A stretch of 64,000 bases of DNA, taken from the NCBI RefSeq assembly GCF_003688285.1, contig NZ_RCNT01000008.1:1-64000 (forward strand), in the 5' to 3' direction. A program made the position numbers and the translations under genes. Source of the stretch: Rhodophyticola porphyridii. Lineage in GTDB: Bacteria > Pseudomonadota > Alphaproteobacteria > Rhodobacterales > Rhodobacteraceae. Positions 8,078-16,379 of this stretch are shown here, one piece after another (within the stretch, counting starts at the first letter, position 1; each line of letters opens with the position of its first letter). The notes under the pieces are model-generated. The model worked only from the letters and a program-made list of their open reading frames with translations, did no database searches and had not been told where the DNA came from.

Positions 8078-10141
8078 TCAGCGTCCAGTGATCAGGGAAC
8101 TTGGGTTGCGTTCGATGGCCCGTGCCAGTTGCGCGATGGACCGGGCCGCAGTGGTAATCTCGCGCAGGACGTCCATCGTTTCTCCCATGAATGCGGAGCG
8201 CGCGCCATAAGCTCCGACAAGGGTGTTGATCCGCGTCAGAACGGCATCGGTCCGCTCGACAAGGGCCGGCAACTCCTCGGCGGCTGCGCTTGTGGAGGCC
8301 AAAGTCGTGTTCAGGCTGCCCACCACATCTGCCTCGCGCAACTCGGCGACAAGCGCTTCGAGTTCGACGAGCGAAGCCGAGAGATTTGCCGGAACCTCCG
8401 CCATGCCCTCGCTGCTGATGAAGGCATCGGCACTGGCCAACACGGAATTTGCCGTGGTGATCAACGCCTCGATTTCAAGCTCCGCGGCGGTTTCCGAGAG
8501 GGCGCGGAGGTTGGCCATCACCTCCGGCAACACCGCAGAGGCCTCGGTGATCGGGCCCATCGCCTCGTCCGCCTGTGCGATGACCGAGGTCAGCGCGGCG
8601 ATGGTGCCGCCTTCGCGCAGTTCGGCAAGGATCCCGCGCAACTCGGCAACGGCGGCGCGCGCCTCCCCCGGGATCGCCTGCGTTTCGTCGCCGCCGACCA
8701 GTTCGCGCGCCTCGGTCAGCAGCGCCACGACCTCCTCCGGCACATCCCTCAGCGCCGGATCGCCCGCCAGCCCCTCGATGCTGGCCAGCGTGTCAATGGC
8801 TTGGCTCAGAAGTTCCTCGAACGGCAGCGCCGCCACGCGTTCCAGCACACCCTCGGCGGTGGTGTTCACATTGGTCTGCTCGACAATGATGGAGGGCATG
8901 ACCGGGTAGGGATCGGCCGCCACCTCGAACCGAGCAGGCCGGGCATCGTAATCAATGGCAAACTCGATCCGGGTTTCCGACGAGATCAGACCCGCAGTGG
9001 AGAGTCGGGCCCGCAAACCATCGGCCACCTGTTCGGCCAGGTATTCGTAGACCTCTTCGGCCCCCGTCCCGATGGGGAAGCCCATGCGGCCCGGGTCCAG
9101 CACCAGATCGACGACCAGCCGCTGCTTTGACCCGTCCGCAATCTCGACCGACTGCACGGTCACGGCGGTCACTTCGCCGATCTGGTCGTTGGCCATCACC
9201 ACCTGCGTGCCGGGGACGAGGCCGCGTATGTAATTGCTGAACTCCACCGCGACAGGCACTTCCCCGATCGGGGCCACGTCGAATGCGCTCGCCCGCGCGG
9301 CCTCCTCGGATTCGTATACCTCGAACACCGCGTCGCCCTCGACCGGCTGACCGTTGGAATACACCTCATCAAACTCGATCCCGCCGGTCACGAGCGAAGC
9401 AAGGCTTTCCACGTCCAGCGTCAGGCCATCCGCCCCGAAACTGACGGAAAACCCCGAACTGTCCCAGAACCGCGATGCCTGTGTGATCCGCTGGTCGTGA
9501 GGGGCGTCGATGAATGCATCGACGGTAATCGAAAGCCCGTCCTCGGTGAGATCCGGCTGTTCCAGGCGCCCGACCTGAATGCCCCGGAAGGTCACGGGCG
9601 CCCCGCCCTGAAGCTGAATGCCGGGGCTGACATTCAGCGTGATCCGGCGCCCCTCGTCACCGGGCAGGACGAAGAGCGGGCTCTCGCGGCCGTCGAAACT
9701 GCGCATCGCACTCTCGGGCCGGCTATCCCAGGCACCCTCGATAAAGACGCCGGACACGACCGTGGACAGGCCGCTGACCCCTTGGGTGGATATCTCCGGG
9801 CGCACCACCCAGAAAGTCGCATCCTCGTCGAGAAAGGGCAGCACTTCGTTTTCAACCCGGGCCTCCACGATGACCGTTTGCAGATCGGGGCTGAACCTCA
9901 CGTCTTCCACCGTTCCGATAACCACATCACGGTAGCGGACCGTGGTTTCGCCGGCCGTGACCCCGGCGCCGTTCTCGAAGCGGATCTCGATCAGCGTGCC
10001 GCGGTCCGAATAAGCCTGCCATGCGATGCCAAGCGCCACGGCAAGCGCCAGAACCGGCACCAGCCAGACGACCGACAGGTTCCGAAGGGCCGAGCGGTTC
10101 GGCTGATCGATCTCCGGCAAGGGCGGTGTCTGATCCGTCAT
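8078..10141 (-). CDS. pqiB: PqiB intermembrane transport protein with three MCE domains
   Basis: 687 residues. One N-terminal membrane helix (about 25-45, LSVVWLVPVLALAVALGIAW) is followed by three MCE domains: about 50-140, about 160-255 and about 290-355. A long Ala/Glu/Leu-rich helical tail (about 420-680) fits the coiled needle described for PqiB. The protein should be anchored in the inner membrane and span the periplasm, forming a hexameric lipid conduit. Its start overlaps the stop of the upstream PqiA-like gene by four bases (ATGA), indicating translational coupling. Confidence 0.92.
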   Translation of the reverse strand: MTDQTPPLPEIDQPNRSALRNLSVVWLVPVLALAVALGIAWQAYSDRGTLIEIRFENGAGVTAGETTVRYRDVVIGTVEDVRFSPDLQTVIVEARVENEVLPFLDEDATFWVVRPEISTQGVSGLSTVVSGVFIEGAWDSRPESAMRSFDGRESPLFVLPGDEGRRITLNVSPGIQLQGGAPVTFRGIQVGRLEQPDLTEDGLSITVDAFIDAPHDQRITQASRFWDSSGFSVSFGADGLTLDVESLASLVTGGIEFDEVYSNGQPVEGDAVFEVYESEEAARASAFDVAPIGEVPVAVEFSNYIRGLVPGTQVVMANDQIGEVTAVTVQSVEIADGSKQRLVVDLVLDPGRMGFPIGTGAEEVYEYLAEQVADGLRARLSTAGLISSETRIEFAIDYDARPARFEVAADPYPVMPSIIVEQTNVNTTAEGVLERVAALPFEELLSQAIDTLASIEGLAGDPALRDVPEEVVALLTEARELVGGDETQAIPGEARAAVAELRGILAELREGGTIAALTSVIAQADEAMGPITEASAVLPEVMANLRALSETAAELEIEALITTANSVLASADAFISSEGMAEVPANLSASLVELEALVAELREADVVGSLNTTLASTSAAAEELPALVERTDAVLTRINTLVGAYGARSAFMGETMDVLREITTAARSIAQLARAIERNPSSLITGR

Positions 10142-10752
10142 CTGGGCCGCATGTCCCCGTCAAGCCATATGGTCTTGGGGTCGAAGCTCTGCGCCGAAAG
10201 CATGGTGAATGCAACCGAAAGCGCGAAGCTTATGGCCGCGATGCCGGGGTTGATCGTGGCCGCAAAGTCAAGCTGGACAAGCGCGGCCAGGATCGCGACC
10301 ACGAAAACGTCGATCATCGACCAGCGCCCGATGAATTCCACAACCTCGAACAGCCGATGACGCGCATGAACCTGCATCATCTCGCGCCGTTCGACACTGA
10401 TGGCGAGATAGGCGATGGCGAAGAACTTGCCGATGGGGATCACGATGCTGGCCACGAAAACCACCAGCGCCACCCCGTAGGAGCCGTGATGGATCAGGTC
10501 CACCACTCCTTCGAGGATCGTGCTTTCGGTCGTCCGGCCGAAGGTGTTGGTGCGCAGCATCGGGTAGATATTCGCCGGAATATACACGACCAGCCCGGCA
10601 AGCAGCCATGCCCAGACCCGCTGCAGGCTTCGATCCGGCGCATGGCCCGGCAGACGCCACCCGCAGCGCTGGCAGCGCCCGGGCGCGGGGACATCGTGGA
10701 CCCGGCCGCAATTCGGGCAGCCGACCAGACCAGCCGAGCGCGCGGTCACCAT
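10138..10752 (-). CDS. pqiA: PqiA-like membrane protein, second half-module
   Basis: About 204 residues from the start at 10752. It opens with a zinc-ribbon (CPNCGRVHD, then CQRCGW) followed by four predicted membrane helices, including VWAWLLAGLVVYIPANIYPM, the PqiA-typical PAN-x-YP-M motif. In E. coli PqiA two such modules are fused in one polypeptide; here this is the downstream module as its own gene. Its ATG overlaps the stop of the first module gene within ATGGTGA, implying coupled translation. An alternative start lies at 10779. It is probably the inner-membrane component that feeds PqiB. Confidence 0.85.
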   Translation of the reverse strand: MVTARSAGLVGCPNCGRVHDVPAPGRCQRCGWRLPGHAPDRSLQRVWAWLLAGLVVYIPANIYPMLRTNTFGRTTESTILEGVVDLIHHGSYGVALVVFVASIVIPIGKFFAIAYLAISVERREMMQVHARHRLFEVVEFIGRWSMIDVFVVAILAALVQLDFAATINPGIAAISFALSVAFTMLSAQSFDPKTIWLDGDMRPR

Positions 10753-11426
10753 TGGCTGCGCTGTTCGAGCGTTTTCCATATCGTCAACCGGCACATGAAT
10801 GTGTCCTTCACCGCAGTAATCAGCACCAGCGCCACGAAGGCCCAGAAGGCAGGGCCGAGGGACAGATGCGCAAGCCCCGCCACCTTGATCAGCGCCACGG
10901 CCACCCCGACGATGAATATCTCCGCCATCGACCAGGGTTTCATACGCTCCGCCAGCCGGAAAACCGGCACCGCCACGCGGGCGGGCCGCCAGCCGAAGGC
11001 CATGGGCGCAAGCACATAGATCAGCGCCAGAAAGCGCGCGAGCGGCAGGATCACGATGAGCGCGCCCACGGCGATCGCCAGGCCCACGAAGGGCCCGTCT
11101 GCAAAGACCAGAACCACGTCCATGATCGAGCTGCGCTGCGTGATGCCCGCCGCCGTCAGCTCCAGAAAGGGAAAGAAGATCGCCGCCAGCATCAGAATGA
11201 CGGATGTACCCGCCAGCATCACGATCCGTGTCATCGCCCCGTCGCGTGGCGCGGTCAGAACCGTATGGCAGCGCAGGCATCGCGCGCGCGCGCCTTTCGG
11301 CACATCCGGAAGCTGATAAAGCGCGTCGCAGGTCGGGCAGGCAACCAGATCCTCGACCGGCGGAAAGTGGCCGGGGGGCGTCGCGGCGGACCGGCTGGTT
11401 TCGGAGGTGTGAACCTGATCAGACAT
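10746..11426 (-). CDS. pqiA: PqiA-like membrane protein, first half-module
   Basis: 226 residues from 11426. An N-terminal zinc-ribbon (CPTCDALY, then CLRCHTV) precedes four membrane helices, with FFPFLELTAAG and MKPWSMAEIFIVG typical of the PqiA family. It is the promoter-proximal gene of a four-gene operon (two PqiA halves, PqiB, PqiC). An alternative start at 11444 would add six residues; neither site has a strong ribosome binding site. The paired half-modules probably assemble as a heterodimer equivalent to fused PqiA. Confidence 0.85.
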   Translation of the reverse strand: MSDQVHTSETSRSAATPPGHFPPVEDLVACPTCDALYQLPDVPKGARARCLRCHTVLTAPRDGAMTRIVMLAGTSVILMLAAIFFPFLELTAAGITQRSSIMDVVLVFADGPFVGLAIAVGALIVILPLARFLALIYVLAPMAFGWRPARVAVPVFRLAERMKPWSMAEIFIVGVAVALIKVAGLAHLSLGPAFWAFVALVLITAVKDTFMCRLTIWKTLEQRSQW

Positions 11427-11983
11427 GGGACATGTGACCTGCATTTCTTGCACTATGTGGCAGAACCCGGGGCCGCTCTGCGCGGAACGCATGGCAAGAT
11501 GCGAACCTGCCATTTCGAAAATCTCAAGATGCAGCTCAGCATTGCGCGCCCCACCAAGGAGTGCAAGGGCGCTTGGCTCTACCAGTTTTTTGGGCTGGGA
11601 CACAATGCGACCGTGCAGCGGTCCGCGCATTCGGGCACGGGCGCAACTGCCCGGGACGCGGGTGAGGTCACTGAGGTTTGCAAGTATGTCCGGCGTGACC
11701 TAGGCCACGATCTTCACATCGCCAAGATCCGCCTGTTGCAGATGGCGCGACGCCACCCGCAACAGCGACATCGCGTCCGGGCCCGGCCCGTCCACCACGA
11801 ATGTCAGGGAGGTTTTCTTCACGCGCACATGCCGGCTGCTGCCTCGTCAAACCCGACCATGGAGGGGATCTTTCCGAGCCAAACGCCCATTGACCGCAAT
11901 GCCGCAAGCAGCCCGCCCCCAGGGCTTGAGGTATCCCGGCGGTACAGGTTCACTGCAAGGGACAGCGCAGAGGGAGCGGGAAG
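11427..11983. other. Intergenic region between the pqi operon and the DUF2461 gene
   Basis: Apart from the possible minus-strand small protein at 11700-11828 this gap carries no convincing gene. It must contain the pqi promoter (minus strand) and, just before 11984, the GGGAGCGGGA ribosome binding site of the DUF2461 gene. Confidence 0.45.
11700..11828 (-). CDS. Possible small protein (about 42 residues), unassigned
   Basis: A GTG-started frame (GTG at 11828 or 11822) ends in TAG at 11700-11702. It contains KKTSLTFVVDGPGPDAMSLL and ends DLGDVKIVA. Third codon positions are strongly G/C and the pattern is beta-alpha-beta-like, which looks like real coding. The GTG at 11822 overlaps a TGA in another frame, so it could also be the tail of a frameshifted longer gene. 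No family recognised. It lies in the 557-base gap between the pqi operon and the DUF2461 gene, which otherwise shows nothing clear. Confidence 0.35.
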   Translation of the reverse strand: MRVKKTSLTFVVDGPGPDAMSLLRVASRHLQQADLGDVKIVA

Positions 11984-12649
11984 ATGAGCGAGGGGTTCGA
12001 AGACATGGTCAATGCGGCGCAGGCATTCTTTGCCGAACTCTCCTGCAATAATCGCAAGGACTGGTTCGAGCCGCGCAAGACGCATTACGTCACCCAAATC
12101 AGGAAACCTGCGGAATTGTTCGCCGAGTTGCTGGCCGAAGATCTGAGCCGGCTGACCGGGGTTGCCCATGCCCCGAAACTGTTCCGCATTTATCGGGACG
12201 TGCGCTTCGCCAGGGATAAATCGCCCTACAACCCGTGGCTTCACATCCTCTGGCGGCCCGCAAGTGCCGACGGTCTTGCACCGGGCTGGTTCTTTTCCTG
12301 CGCATCGGGCGAGCTGGTTCTGGGCCTGGGCGTGGTGTCCCTGAAAGGGCCGGCGCTGACCCGGTACAGGGAATGGATCGATACGCGCGGCGATCTGGTA
12401 GCAGACGCGATGACGGAGGTTGCCCGCACATCCGGCGCGCAGATCTCCAATTTCGGGGACGCGTCGCTTAAACGGGTGCCGAAGCCTTATGCTGCCGATC
12501 ATCCCCATGCCGATCTGTTGAAACGCAGGGGCATCGCAATGATGGCGCCGCTCCCCGCCACATGGCGCAAACGCGGTCTCCTCGTCTCCGCCCGCGATCA
12601 GGCGAGCGACATGCTGCCGCTCTGGCGGGCCTTTCACGACCATCTCTAA
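11984..12649 (+). CDS. DUF2461 (TIGR02453) family protein
   Basis: 221 residues matching the DUF2461 family over its whole length: an N-terminal FFAELSCNNRKDWFEPRKTHY block, then RIYRDVRFARDKSPYN, and a C-terminal region ending LPLWRAFHDHL. The NN-x-x-W-F and R-D-x-R-F-x-x-D-K-x-P-Y segments are the family hallmarks. The biochemical function is not established. GGGAGCGGGA precedes the ATG. It is convergent with the MarR gene, with nine bases between the stops, and does not appear to belong to an operon. Confidence 0.88.
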   Translation: MSEGFEDMVNAAQAFFAELSCNNRKDWFEPRKTHYVTQIRKPAELFAELLAEDLSRLTGVAHAPKLFRIYRDVRFARDKSPYNPWLHILWRPASADGLAPGWFFSCASGELVLGLGVVSLKGPALTRYREWIDTRGDLVADAMTEVARTSGAQISNFGDASLKRVPKPYAADHPHADLLKRRGIAMMAPLPATWRKRGLLVSARDQASDMLPLWRAFHDHL

Positions 12650-12658
12650 GGCCGCCCC

Positions 12659-13096
12659 TCACGGCAGGCGGGCGATCCGGGTGAGACAACGGCGCAACAC
12701 CGCCTCCTCCTGATCCGTGAAATGCGCCGTCATGGCGCTGTCGAAACGTTGGGCCGCGCCAAGCAGATCGGCAAAGACACGCTCCCCCATCGGGGTCAGA
12801 CCAAGGCTTTCCAGGCGCCGGTCGGTCTCCAGCACTTCCCGCGACAGATAGCGCTTGCGCTCCAGTGCGGCCACCGCGCGGCTCACCTTGGTCTTGTGAA
12901 TGCCGGAGCGTGCGCAGATCTCTTTCGCGGTCATCGCGCCGAAACGTCCCAGATGAAACAGAACCCGCCATTCCGTCCGCAGCATCCCGTAGCGGCCCTT
13001 GTAGTGCTGCTGAAACTCCAGGCTTGAGGCCTCGGCGGCCTGCGTCAGCAGATAGGGCAGAAAGTCTTCCAGATCGAAGGTGGCTTTTTGGGTCAT
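12659..13096 (-). CDS. MarR-family repressor of the adjacent aromatic operon
   Basis: 145 residues with the MarR winged-helix fold: EWRVLFHLGRFGAMTAKEIC (helices 3-4), the recognition helix HKTKVSRAVAALERK and the wing with ETDRRLESLGLTPMG. It is divergent from the fumarylacetoacetase gene across 181 bases that contain a TTAGTT-N8-AACTAA dyad close to its own start. Family knowledge and this arrangement suggest that it represses the catabolic operon and itself until an aromatic intermediate binds. The ligand cannot be read from the sequence. Confidence 0.88.
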   Translation of the reverse strand: MTQKATFDLEDFLPYLLTQAAEASSLEFQQHYKGRYGMLRTEWRVLFHLGRFGAMTAKEICARSGIHKTKVSRAVAALERKRYLSREVLETDRRLESLGLTPMGERVFADLLGAAQRFDSAMTAHFTDQEEAVLRRCLTRIARLP

Positions 13097-13115
13097 TCCG
13101 ACAGACTAGGCCTTG

Positions 13116-13135
13116 TTAGTTACAAAACCAACTAA
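13116..13135. promoter_or_regulatory. Candidate MarR operator
   Basis: TTAGTT, eight bases, then AACTAA forms a perfect 6-bp-arm dyad, 20 bases after the MarR start codon on the divergent side. The AT-rich dyad of about 20 bases is typical for MarR-family binding sites. Confidence 0.6.
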
Positions 13136-13277
13136 TATCCAACCCGCGTTGGGGAGGGAGGACCCCTACCCGCCCGGCGCGGACACCGGTCCGCTGGCCA
13201 ACTGCCGGGCGGGCCGTATACGCTCCCTCCCATGTCAGATCGATCTTGTGCCAACCGCACCGAAGGAATGCCGCACC

Positions 13278-14531
13278 ATGCCATTGATGAAAAGCTGGGT
13301 CGCCTCGGCCAATGACGCCGATACCCCGTTTCCGTTGAACAACCTTCCCTATGGTGTCTTTTCCACCGGTGACGAGCCACCGCGCTGCGGCGTGGCCATC
13401 GGCGACATGATCCTGGATATGGCCGCCGCCGAGGAGGCAGGGCTCATCGATCTGGAGGAGCCCGATCTCTTTTCGATGCCGTTCTGGAACGATGTCATGG
13501 AACTGGGCCCCGAGGCGTGGGAGGCGCTTCGCGCGCGGCTGATCCAAATGCTAGCCGAGGGGTCCGCCGATCAGGGCACGGTCGAACCGATGCTGATCCC
13601 GATGGATCAGGCCACGCTGCACATGCCCTTCGCGGTGTCGGAGTTCACCGACTTCTACGCCGGTCGTCAGCATGCCCAGAACATGGGCGCGATCCTGCGC
13701 GGCTCGCCCGATCTGCCGGGCAACTGGCTGCATATCCCGATCGGCTACAATGGCCGCGCCTCCTCGGTCGTGGTGTCGGGCACGCAGATCCACCGCCCCA
13801 ATGGCCAGACCAAGGCCCCCGATGCCGAGATGCCGTCCTTTGGCCCCTCGAAACGGCTCGATATCGAACTGGAGATGGGCGCCATCGTCGGCACCGGGTC
13901 AGAGTTCGGCCAGCCGATCACGGTGGACGAGGCCGATGCGATGATCTTTGGCTATGTGCTGCTGAACGACTGGTCGGCGCGCGATATCCAGGGCTGGGAA
14001 TATCAACCGCTGGGGCCGTTCCAGGGCAAGGCATTCGGCACCTCGATCAGCCCTTGGATCGTGACCGCCGCCGCGCTGGAGCCGTTCCGCGCCCCCACGC
14101 CCCCGCGTGAGAAAGAGCTTTTGCCCTATCTCAAGGGCAGCAGGGACGGGCTTTACAACATCGAGCTTGAGGTTCTGATGCAGCCCGAAGGCGCCGACCG
14201 CGCATCGGTCATCGCCAGGACCAACTATAGCCGCATGTATTATTCGGCGGCCGAGCAGCTGTGCCATCACGCCATTGGTGGCTGCGCGATGAATGCGGGC
14301 GATCTGTTGGGGTCGGGGACCATCTCGGGGCCGGAACGCGGTGAATTCGGCTCGCTGATGGAACTCAGCTGGGCCGGGCGCGAACCCTTCATGCTGGAGA
14401 CCGGCGAGACCCGGGGCTTTATCGAGGATGGTGATACGCTGACCCTGCGCGGCAATGCGCGCGGCGATGGCTATACCATCGGGTTCGGCGATTGCGTGGG
14501 CCAGATCCTGCCCGCCAAGGCCTGGGGCTGA
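13278..14531 (+). CDS. fahA: Fumarylacetoacetase
   Basis: 417 residues, the length of classical fumarylacetoacetate hydrolase. The N-terminal SH3-like domain starts KSWVASANDADTPFPLNNLP, and the catalytic domain has TDFYAGRQHAQNMG, in which Asp125 and His132 correspond to the metal-binding Asp126 and catalytic His133 of mouse FAH. It hydrolyses fumarylacetoacetate to fumarate and acetoacetate, the last step of homogentisate breakdown. The start at 13278 follows GAAGGA; readings upstream have no support. It is the first gene of a tightly packed operon running to the maleylacetoacetate isomerase gene. Confidence 0.93.
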   Translation: MPLMKSWVASANDADTPFPLNNLPYGVFSTGDEPPRCGVAIGDMILDMAAAEEAGLIDLEEPDLFSMPFWNDVMELGPEAWEALRARLIQMLAEGSADQGTVEPMLIPMDQATLHMPFAVSEFTDFYAGRQHAQNMGAILRGSPDLPGNWLHIPIGYNGRASSVVVSGTQIHRPNGQTKAPDAEMPSFGPSKRLDIELEMGAIVGTGSEFGQPITVDEADAMIFGYVLLNDWSARDIQGWEYQPLGPFQGKAFGTSISPWIVTAAALEPFRAPTPPREKELLPYLKGSRDGLYNIELEVLMQPEGADRASVIARTNYSRMYYSAAEQLCHHAIGGCAMNAGDLLGSGTISGPERGEFGSLMELSWAGREPFMLETGETRGFIEDGDTLTLRGNARGDGYTIGFGDCVGQILPAKAWG

Positions 14532-14538
14532 GCCGCCC

Positions 14539-14898
14539 ATGACCCTGGCTCTCGACCATATCCAGATCGCAATCCCCGCCGGGGGCGAGGACGCGGCGCG
14601 CGCCTTTTGGTGCGCGGGTCTGGGTCTGGCCGAGATCGCCAAGCCCGACGCGCTGAAGGCGCGCGGCGGGCTGTGGCTGGCGCTCAACGGCGCCAAACTG
14701 CATCTGGGGGTGGAGCCCGATTTCACCCCCGCGCGCAAGGCCCATCCGGGCTTTGCCGTCATTGACATAGACACCGTCGCCGCGCGGATCGAGGCCCTGG
14801 GCCAGAGCCCGCGCTGGGACGACACAATCGAGAACCGCCGCCGGTTCTTTGCCGAAGACCCCTTTGGCAACCGGCTGGAATTCCTGGAAAGGGACTGA
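14539..14898 (+). CDS. VOC-superfamily (glyoxalase-like) protein
   Basis: 119 residues, a single VOC module pair: ALDHIQIAIPAG with a His typical of a metal ligand, and a C-terminal FFAEDPFGNRLEFLER with the Glu ligand. Members include glyoxalases, fosfomycin-resistance-type enzymes and extradiol dioxygenases; at 119 residues it is shorter than a typical type I extradiol dioxygenase. It sits seven bases after fahA and three before the MBL-fold gene, so it is clearly in the operon. It might act on a ring-cleavage intermediate or serve as a small dioxygenase. The reaction is not assigned. Confidence 0.8.
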   Translation: MTLALDHIQIAIPAGGEDAARAFWCAGLGLAEIAKPDALKARGGLWLALNGAKLHLGVEPDFTPARKAHPGFAVIDIDTVAARIEALGQSPRWDDTIENRRRFFAEDPFGNRLEFLERD

Positions 14899-14901
14899 CA
14901 C

Positions 14902-15852
14902 ATGGCCAAGGCATTCGCGTCGCAAGGCGACATGACGCAAAAGAAAATCAGCTTCACCGAGGTGGGCGAAGGGCTTTACGCCTTCACAGCCGAGGGCGAT
15001 CCGAATTCCGGCGTCATTATCGGGGACGAGTCCGTGATGATCATCGAGGCGCAGGCGACGCCGCGACTGGCGAAGAAGGTCATCGAATGCGTCCGCACGG
15101 TCACCGACAAGCCGATCAGCCATGTCGTGCTAACCCATTACCATGCGGTGCGCGTGCTGGGCGCGTCGGCCTATGGCGCGGATCAGATCATCATGTCCGA
15201 CACCGCCCGCTCGATGGTGGTGGAACGCGGGCAGGAGGACTGGGACAGCGAATTCCAGCGCTTCCCGCGTCTGTTCGAAGGGCATGAGAGCATCCCCGGA
15301 CTGACCTGGCCCACCACCACCTTTTCCGAAAGCATGACTGTCTATCTGGGCAACCGCCGGGTCGATATCATGCATCTGGGCCGCGCCCATACGGCCGGCG
15401 ATGCGGTGATCTGGGTGCCGGATCAGGAGGTGATGTTCACCGGCGATATCGTGGAGTACCACTCGGCCTGCTATTGCGGCGACGGCCATTTCAGCGACTG
15501 GGACGAGACGCTCGGCAACATCGCTTCGTTCCAGCCGCGCAGCATCGCGCCGGGGCGCGGTGACGCGCTGGTCGGCCCCGAGATGGTGGCGGCTGCCATT
15601 CGAAATACGTCCGATTTTGTCATGTCGACCTATGCGGCGGCCGCCAGGGTGGCGGCGCGCGGCGGCAGCCTGAAGGAAGCCTGGGACGCGGTCCGCGCCG
15701 CATGCGATCCGAAATTTGCCGATTACGCGATCTACGAGCATTGCCTGCCCTTCAATGTCGCCCGCGCCTATGACGAAGCGCGCGGGCTGGATACGCCACG
15801 CATCTGGACGGCGGAGCGGGACCTGAAGATGTGGGAGGACTTGCAGGGATGA
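14902..15852 (+). CDS. Metallo-beta-lactamase-fold hydrolase with altered metal motif
   Basis: 316 residues with the MBL fold: the family motif H-x-H-x-D-H is LTHYHAVRVLG here (residues 77-87), so the two His remain while the Asp-His pair reads Val-Arg. Later MBL elements are present, with GRAHTAGDAV and VMFTGDIVEY. Loss of the second-metal ligands suggests a mononuclear or non-hydrolytic enzyme. AAGGGA precedes the ATG. Its stop overlaps the start of the DinB-like gene (ATGA), placing it firmly in the aromatic operon. The substrate could be a thioester or ring-cleavage product; this is inference. Confidence 0.85.
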   Translation: MAKAFASQGDMTQKKISFTEVGEGLYAFTAEGDPNSGVIIGDESVMIIEAQATPRLAKKVIECVRTVTDKPISHVVLTHYHAVRVLGASAYGADQIIMSDTARSMVVERGQEDWDSEFQRFPRLFEGHESIPGLTWPTTTFSESMTVYLGNRRVDIMHLGRAHTAGDAVIWVPDQEVMFTGDIVEYHSACYCGDGHFSDWDETLGNIASFQPRSIAPGRGDALVGPEMVAAAIRNTSDFVMSTYAAAARVAARGGSLKEAWDAVRAACDPKFADYAIYEHCLPFNVARAYDEARGLDTPRIWTAERDLKMWEDLQG

Positions 15853-16379
15853 GCGTTGCCTATTTCCGGTCGCTGGCCCGGAACAACGCCTGGGCCAATG
15901 CGACACTTTTCGAAACGGTCTGCGCCATGCCGAAGGGGGTCTACCACAGGGAATTCCCAAGCTTCTTCGGCACGCTCGCGCGGACGCTGAACCATATCTA
16001 CGAGGTCGATCTCTACTATATCGACGCCCTTCTCGGCGGGGGGAAGGGGCGCGCGATCTTCCGGCGCGAGGATATCGACGAGCCCTTGGCCCTTGCCGGA
16101 GCGCAGAGAGAGACCGACGCCGCGCTGATCGCGGCCTGCGATGGCCTTGCCGATGCCGATCTGCCGCGCAGCGTGACCGTTGAACGCCCCGACGGGCCGT
16201 CGCAGGAGCGGACCGATCACCTTCTTCTACATCTGTTTCAGCACCAGATCCACCATCGCGGGCAAGTCCATGCGCTGCTGAGCCAGGCGGGGGTCACTCC
16301 GCCGCAGCTCGACGAGTTCTTCCTCGTCTGGGACCGCGCGGAAACCGCGAAACCCTATTGGAAGGACGGCACAGAATGA
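15849..16379 (+). CDS. DinB-family (putative metal-dependent thiol/isomerase-type) protein
   Basis: 176 residues forming a four-helix bundle of the DinB/YfiT type. His49 (LNHIYEVD) and the pair His132/His136 in LFQHQIHHRGQVHALL give the His triad that binds a divalent metal. Relatives include mycothiol- and bacillithiol-dependent enzymes and maleylpyruvate isomerases of the DinB fold. Given the catabolic neighbours it may be an isomerase or thiol transferase acting on the ring-cleavage product. It overlaps both neighbours by four bases. Confidence 0.82.
   Translation: MSVAYFRSLARNNAWANATLFETVCAMPKGVYHREFPSFFGTLARTLNHIYEVDLYYIDALLGGGKGRAIFRREDIDEPLALAGAQRETDAALIAACDGLADADLPRSVTVERPDGPSQERTDHLLLHLFQHQIHHRGQVHALLSQAGVTPPQLDEFFLVWDRAETAKPYWKDGTE

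Noticed and set aside
11819-12643. Minus-strand frame of 274 codons opposite the DUF2461 gene
   Set aside because: Shadow of a confidently assigned gene; only a short separate frame further left looked coding.
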